A stretch of DNA of 64,000 nt, taken from positions 124,001 through 188,000 of the forward strand of contig OX638293.1 of NCBI GenBank assembly GCA_951812335.1, written 5' to 3'. Position 1 is the first letter of the stretch, and each line of letters starts with the position of its first letter. Under the pieces are notes generated by a model, which saw only the letters and a program-made list of their open reading frames with translations, did not search any database and was not told the origin of the DNA. The translations under genes were made by a program, and so were the position numbers. The stretch is from Rhodothermales bacterium (lineage in GTDB: Bacteria > Bacteroidota > Rhodothermia > Rhodothermales > VXPQ01). Below, piece after piece: positions 60,903 through 64,000 of the stretch.

Positions 60903-63900
60903 TTAGAAGATATTGATGTTCGTTTCCCGGTTAATGACCCCGAACTTCATGACCTTCTCCCCGACGCCTGGGACATCGATATGAATGAAGTACATGCCGC
61001 TGGCTACCGGCAAATTGCTGTCCGTCGTCAGGTTCCAATCCAAAGACGCACTCGGGCCGTCCTTGTACAGCGTACGAATCAGCGTACCGCTCACCGTGTA
61101 GATACGAATCGTGGCCGTCTGAGGCATATTCGTGAAACGAGTGCGACGATCCTCGTTGCCCGTCTCGTACGCCGAACGACCGCGGTACGGGTTCGGAACA
61201 ATGCCGATATCGTCGATCGACGCTTCCAGTACCCCCGCATCTTCTGTCGTACGGCCCATGCCCGCCGTCGCGATACGAAATACATCGCCGGCTAAGTGCG
61301 GTTTCGTTGTTAGAAAACGAATGACCGTGCCTTCCATAGAGGAGATATCCTCGAACCCCGTATAAATGACCTCCCTTTGTATAGGACGATTCCTTGTAAA
61401 AGCGATATGACCAGACACGCCCTCTATCGGCAGACACCCATCCTCGTCTGCCTGAACCGCCGGCGCTACGGCTGCCTCCCATTGAGCGTAATCGTTTGTG
61501 GCGTAGTAAGCATAGATTCGGTCCGTACCCATAAAGCCAACACCGTAAGGATCTTGGGAGATCTCTCCTACATTGAATTCGCATTCGCCCCCGTTATCGG
61601 AAAAAATGTTCGGGATCAACTGAACATCATCCGCAGGATCGTTGTCCCCTACATAGGAAGGACCGGAAGTGGGGCCTATGTCCCACACCTCGAATGGAAC
61701 CCACATTACGTTCCCCGTTGTGAATGGATGGAAAGCGTAGGACCCCCGTTCCGTAAAACGAATCTCGAAATCGTTCGGGGTAAACAGACCTATACGTTCA
61801 AAAGAACGAGGCGTCGTCGTCGTCGGACCACTCATGAAGTAATCGAACGTACTGTTGAACGACACGTAAATCCAATCGCCTCCCAACTCCGCACAGCCGT
61901 AAGCCCCGCTGTACGATCCATCGCTTTCCAACGTACACGAAGGATTACCCCCCGGCCCTGTGATCTCCATAAACGCTTCGTCGTCGGGGTTGCCAGGAAT
62001 CGTACGAAAACTGGGAGCAGGACCACTTACCGAGAACGCAAGTCCATCCGCAACAATGACATCTTGCTGCTGCGGATATGCTTCTCCCGTGTTATTGAAG
62101 TGGGCGCAACCGTCGAGAATCAAATGTCCGTCCGACTCGCGCAGGATACTGTACGACAGGACCCCGTGCCCCGCTTCCACACCGCATTCCTCACCCACAT
62201 CGAACATCCGCACTGTGTAATCGGAACCTTTCAACTGAGCAGGGTCCACCACACGCCACGTCACAATACCCTGACCGCTTTGCGTTACCACCACGGCCGA
62301 CGAATCCGCTGTGGTGGCGCCGCTGTTCAGAGACGATCCACCGTCCGTGGAAGCGATACGCGACGGACGAATCGTAATATTCGTCGGAGGACTCTCGAGA
62401 ATACGCGGCGTCGAGTTCGGGCTGTAGGAATACGCCGACACCCCGTAGTAGTAGTCCGTGTAGTTCGTCAGATTCGGCAACGAGAAATTATACTGGATCC
62501 CGCTATCCGTCCCCCGGGCCGATACTTGCTGAATAAAATCGCCCACATCGCCGTCGAACACCGGATCGGTTACCTTAGTGATTCCGTTTGCGATATCGAA
62601 TGTCATAACATGCTCGCGCTGCTCCGACGCAAACGAAGACGTAGGATACCGGTAGATGTTGAAACCCTCGAACGTGTACGTCTTGTCGTCGAAGTCCAGG
62701 TCCGCAAGGAACGGGTCGTCCGCATTGAACGCGCCAAGATAATTCTCGCTGTTGGACGGATACCCCCACACGAGGTGTGCCTTCCCGTCCAGCTCCGAAG
62801 CATACAGACAGTTGCCGGATCCCGGATGCAATTCGGGGTTGGGGGAATTGGAATTGCACAAAGGCGGCGGCGGAGGCGGCGAGGGTATATTAAAGTCCGC
62901 ATCGTAGGCTGCCTGCGCAAGCACGTCTGCACTTCGCAACGCCGATATGGAACTCAGGTTATCCGAACCCTGCGCAAACACGACCCCATACACAATATCC
63001 TGACTCTCGCCCGGTTGCAACGTGAAGGGCCCTGTGGACATCACAAGACGACGATCACCGGACTGGTTCCGGGATCCGTTGCCGTCGTTGTTTACCTCGC
63101 TCCAGAACTGACCCGTTACCGGATCCCCCGGATAGGCGAATTTGGTGATCGGCCCGTCCGTCTGGAAACCGAGCCCATTGGCCGTAAGCGGCTGCCCGCC
63201 GCGCCAGAAACCTTGCTGGACGTTATATATCTCCTGAGAAAGATGCGGGTCTTCCGTACCCGCAGGGCCGCCGTTGATGAAATACATAAACGTTGTAACG
63301 CCCAGCGTGTCGCCGTCCTGCGTAATCGGCCCCTGGAAGAAATCGTAGCCCGCCGCCGGAGCCGGGCCGTATATATTGTCGATTGGGGTATCGTTGTACA
63401 CGTAGCCCAAGCTGAGTGTCGTATCCACCCCCACGAAGTCGTCACCCGCATCCCCGAGGTCCGGATCGGAGAAAATGGACAAGAAAATGTCCGTCAGCGG
63501 CTCATCGCCCTTGTAGGTAACGTTGTATTTGAAGAACGTCGTGTTGCCGAGCGCATCCGCCCGATTGAAAGCAAAGGCTTGAACACGCATTTCGACGCCG
63601 ATCGGCGGGGCCTCCGTGTTGTTGTGCGTGTTGCCTACATCGTTCATGATCCACCAGACCGCCTGATCCCCGATCAGATCGGGACGATCGCCCCCGGCAA
63701 GATTGTAGTTACCCTCCGTACCGTCGCCGTCGATGACCGGCGCGCCCAGATCGTACGGCCAGTCCGCAAGATCGGCAGAAGCCTGCCCCGTCGCTTCGTA
63801 GTTCTGAATGTCGCTCCGGCCCACCTTGTAAATGCGGTCGTACGCCGAGCAATCGGCCGGATTCACCGGACGACCGTTCGACCCCAAAGGACCCGGCCAA

Positions 63901-64000
63901 AACTCGAAGTCGGTGTACGTGGCCCCGGCTGTGCGTAACTGATCCCCCACCAGGCCACCCATCCAGACACCCATCTGATAGATTGGCGAATGGCCGGATG
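60903..64000 (-). CDS. Large T9SS-sorted surface protein, C-terminal part (cut by window edge)
   Basis: Open frame of at least 1032 codons running off the right edge; the N-terminus and signal peptide are missing. The visible part is rich in Asp, Gly, Asn and Thr with beta-sandwich character. Residues such as DPDLGDAGDDFVGVDTTLSL and NDGNGSRNQSGDRRLVMSTG recur in large Rhodothermota surface proteins. A Pro-rich stretch (NIPSPPPPPPLCN) and a fibronectin-like segment (FSLPNLTNYTDYYYGVSAYS) follow. The C-terminus has the type A sorting domain (GIVPNPYRGRSAYE ... ASGMYFIHIDVPG). No catalytic motif was seen. Upstream of the PorV-like gene and probably co-transcribed with it. Confidence 0.88.
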   Translation of the reverse strand, partial: SGHSPIYQMGVWMGGLVGDQLRTAGATYTDFEFWPGPLGSNGRPVNPADCSAYDRIYKVGRSDIQNYEATGQASADLADWPYDLGAPVIDGDGTEGNYNLAGGDRPDLIGDQAVWWIMNDVGNTHNNTEAPPIGVEMRVQAFAFNRADALGNTTFFKYNVTYKGDEPLTDIFLSIFSDPDLGDAGDDFVGVDTTLSLGYVYNDTPIDNIYGPAPAAGYDFFQGPITQDGDTLGVTTFMYFINGGPAGTEDPHLSQEIYNVQQGFWRGGQPLTANGLGFQTDGPITKFAYPGDPVTGQFWSEVNNDGNGSRNQSGDRRLVMSTGPFTLQPGESQDIVYGVVFAQGSDNLSSISALRSADVLAQAAYDADFNIPSPPPPPPLCNSNSPNPELHPGSGNCLYASELDGKAHLVWGYPSNSENYLGAFNADDPFLADLDFDDKTYTFEGFNIYRYPTSSFASEQREHVMTFDIANGITKVTDPVFDGDVGDFIQQVSARGTDSGIQYNFSLPNLTNYTDYYYGVSAYSYSPNSTPRILESPPTNITIRPSRIASTDGGSSLNSGATTADSSAVVVTQSGQGIVTWRVVDPAQLKGSDYTVRMFDVGEECGVEAGHGVLSYSILRESDGHLILDGCAHFNNTGEAYPQQQDVIVADGLAFSVSGPAPSFRTIPGNPDDEAFMEITGPGGNPSCTLESDGSYSGAYGCAELGGDWIYVSFNSTFDYFMSGPTTTTPRSFERIGLFTPNDFEIRFTERGSYAFHPFTTGNVMWVPFEVWDIGPTSGPSYVGDNDPADDVQLIPNIFSDNGGECEFNVGEISQDPYGVGFMGTDRIYAYYATNDYAQWEAAVAPAVQADEDGCLPIEGVSGHIAFTRNRPIQREVIYTGFEDISSMEGTVIRFLTTKPHLAGDVFRIATAGMGRTTEDAGVLEASIDDIGIVPNPYRGRSAYETGNEDRRTRFTNMPQTATIRIYTVSGTLIRTLYKDGPSASLDWNLTTDSNLPVASGMYFIHIDVPGVGEKVMKFGVINRETNINIF

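Noticed and set aside
61377-63938. 853-codon plus-strand open frame
   Set aside because: Antisense to the T9SS-sorted protein, whose frame has a clear sorting domain; the plus translation is Arg/Ile-rich low complexity.

Overview
The window reads as a chromosome segment of a moderately GC-rich, Gram-negative member of the Bacteroidota/Rhodothermota group (Rhodothermus/Salinibacter-like). This rests on type IX secretion signals (two surface proteins with C-terminal sorting domains, and a PorV/PorQ-type outer-membrane protein), Mpl-type murein recycling, lipoproteins, a TolC/RND efflux operon and few Shine-Dalgarno leaders. The lineage call is an inference from gene content; there is no rRNA gene in the window. 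Gene density is high. No tRNA, rRNA, CRISPR array, prophage or transposase gene was seen.

Layout. 1-5.5 kb: housekeeping genes (pyruvate kinase N-terminus, hisI, yidD, moaB-like, cysS, hemB, a HhH-GPD protein). 5.5-12.8 kb, minus strand: potassium uptake (trkH, trkA) and a very large NtrY-like sensor kinase. 13.2-17.9 kb: sulfate assimilation operon (cysD, fused cysNC, SLC13-type permease). 18-36.7 kb: a sugar-nucleotide and cell-surface region. It holds an MJ1255-like glycosyltransferase, a sugar-1-P nucleotidyltransferase, and genes matching four of the five WbpA-B-E-D-I steps of UDP-diacetamido-uronic acid synthesis. It also holds UDP-GlcA synthesis and epimerisation, and the GDP-mannose to GDP-fucose route (manC, gmd, fcl), with a GH16 glucanase and a T9SS cargo protein interleaved. 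36.8-43.6 kb: TolC / membrane-fusion / RND efflux operon whose pump carries an unusual extra hydrophobic block. 43.6-57.5 kb: mpl, an M19 dipeptidase, glyS, radC, a short Rho, an alpha/beta hydrolase followed by a membrane-anchored MurF-like ligase, rnhB, aroK, truA, a small membrane protein, tadA and a YpdA-like reductase. 57.5-64 kb, minus strand: a seven-haem cytochrome-TPR lipoprotein, a PorV/PorQ-family protein and a large T9SS-sorted protein running off the right edge.

The most distinctive structure is a non-coding repeat family, found as three full-length copies of about 254-257 bp and at least six shorter derivatives. It has inverted ends (AGGATACTCTGATYA...) and two internal hairpins whose arms change in a base-pair-preserving way between copies. 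Copies sit tightly against start and stop codons. One supplies the last residues and the stop codon of TrkA, and others form the immediate leaders of pyruvate kinase, a sugar epimerase and the MurF-like ligase. It looks like a MITE- or REP-like element mobilised in trans; no function can be proven from sequence alone.
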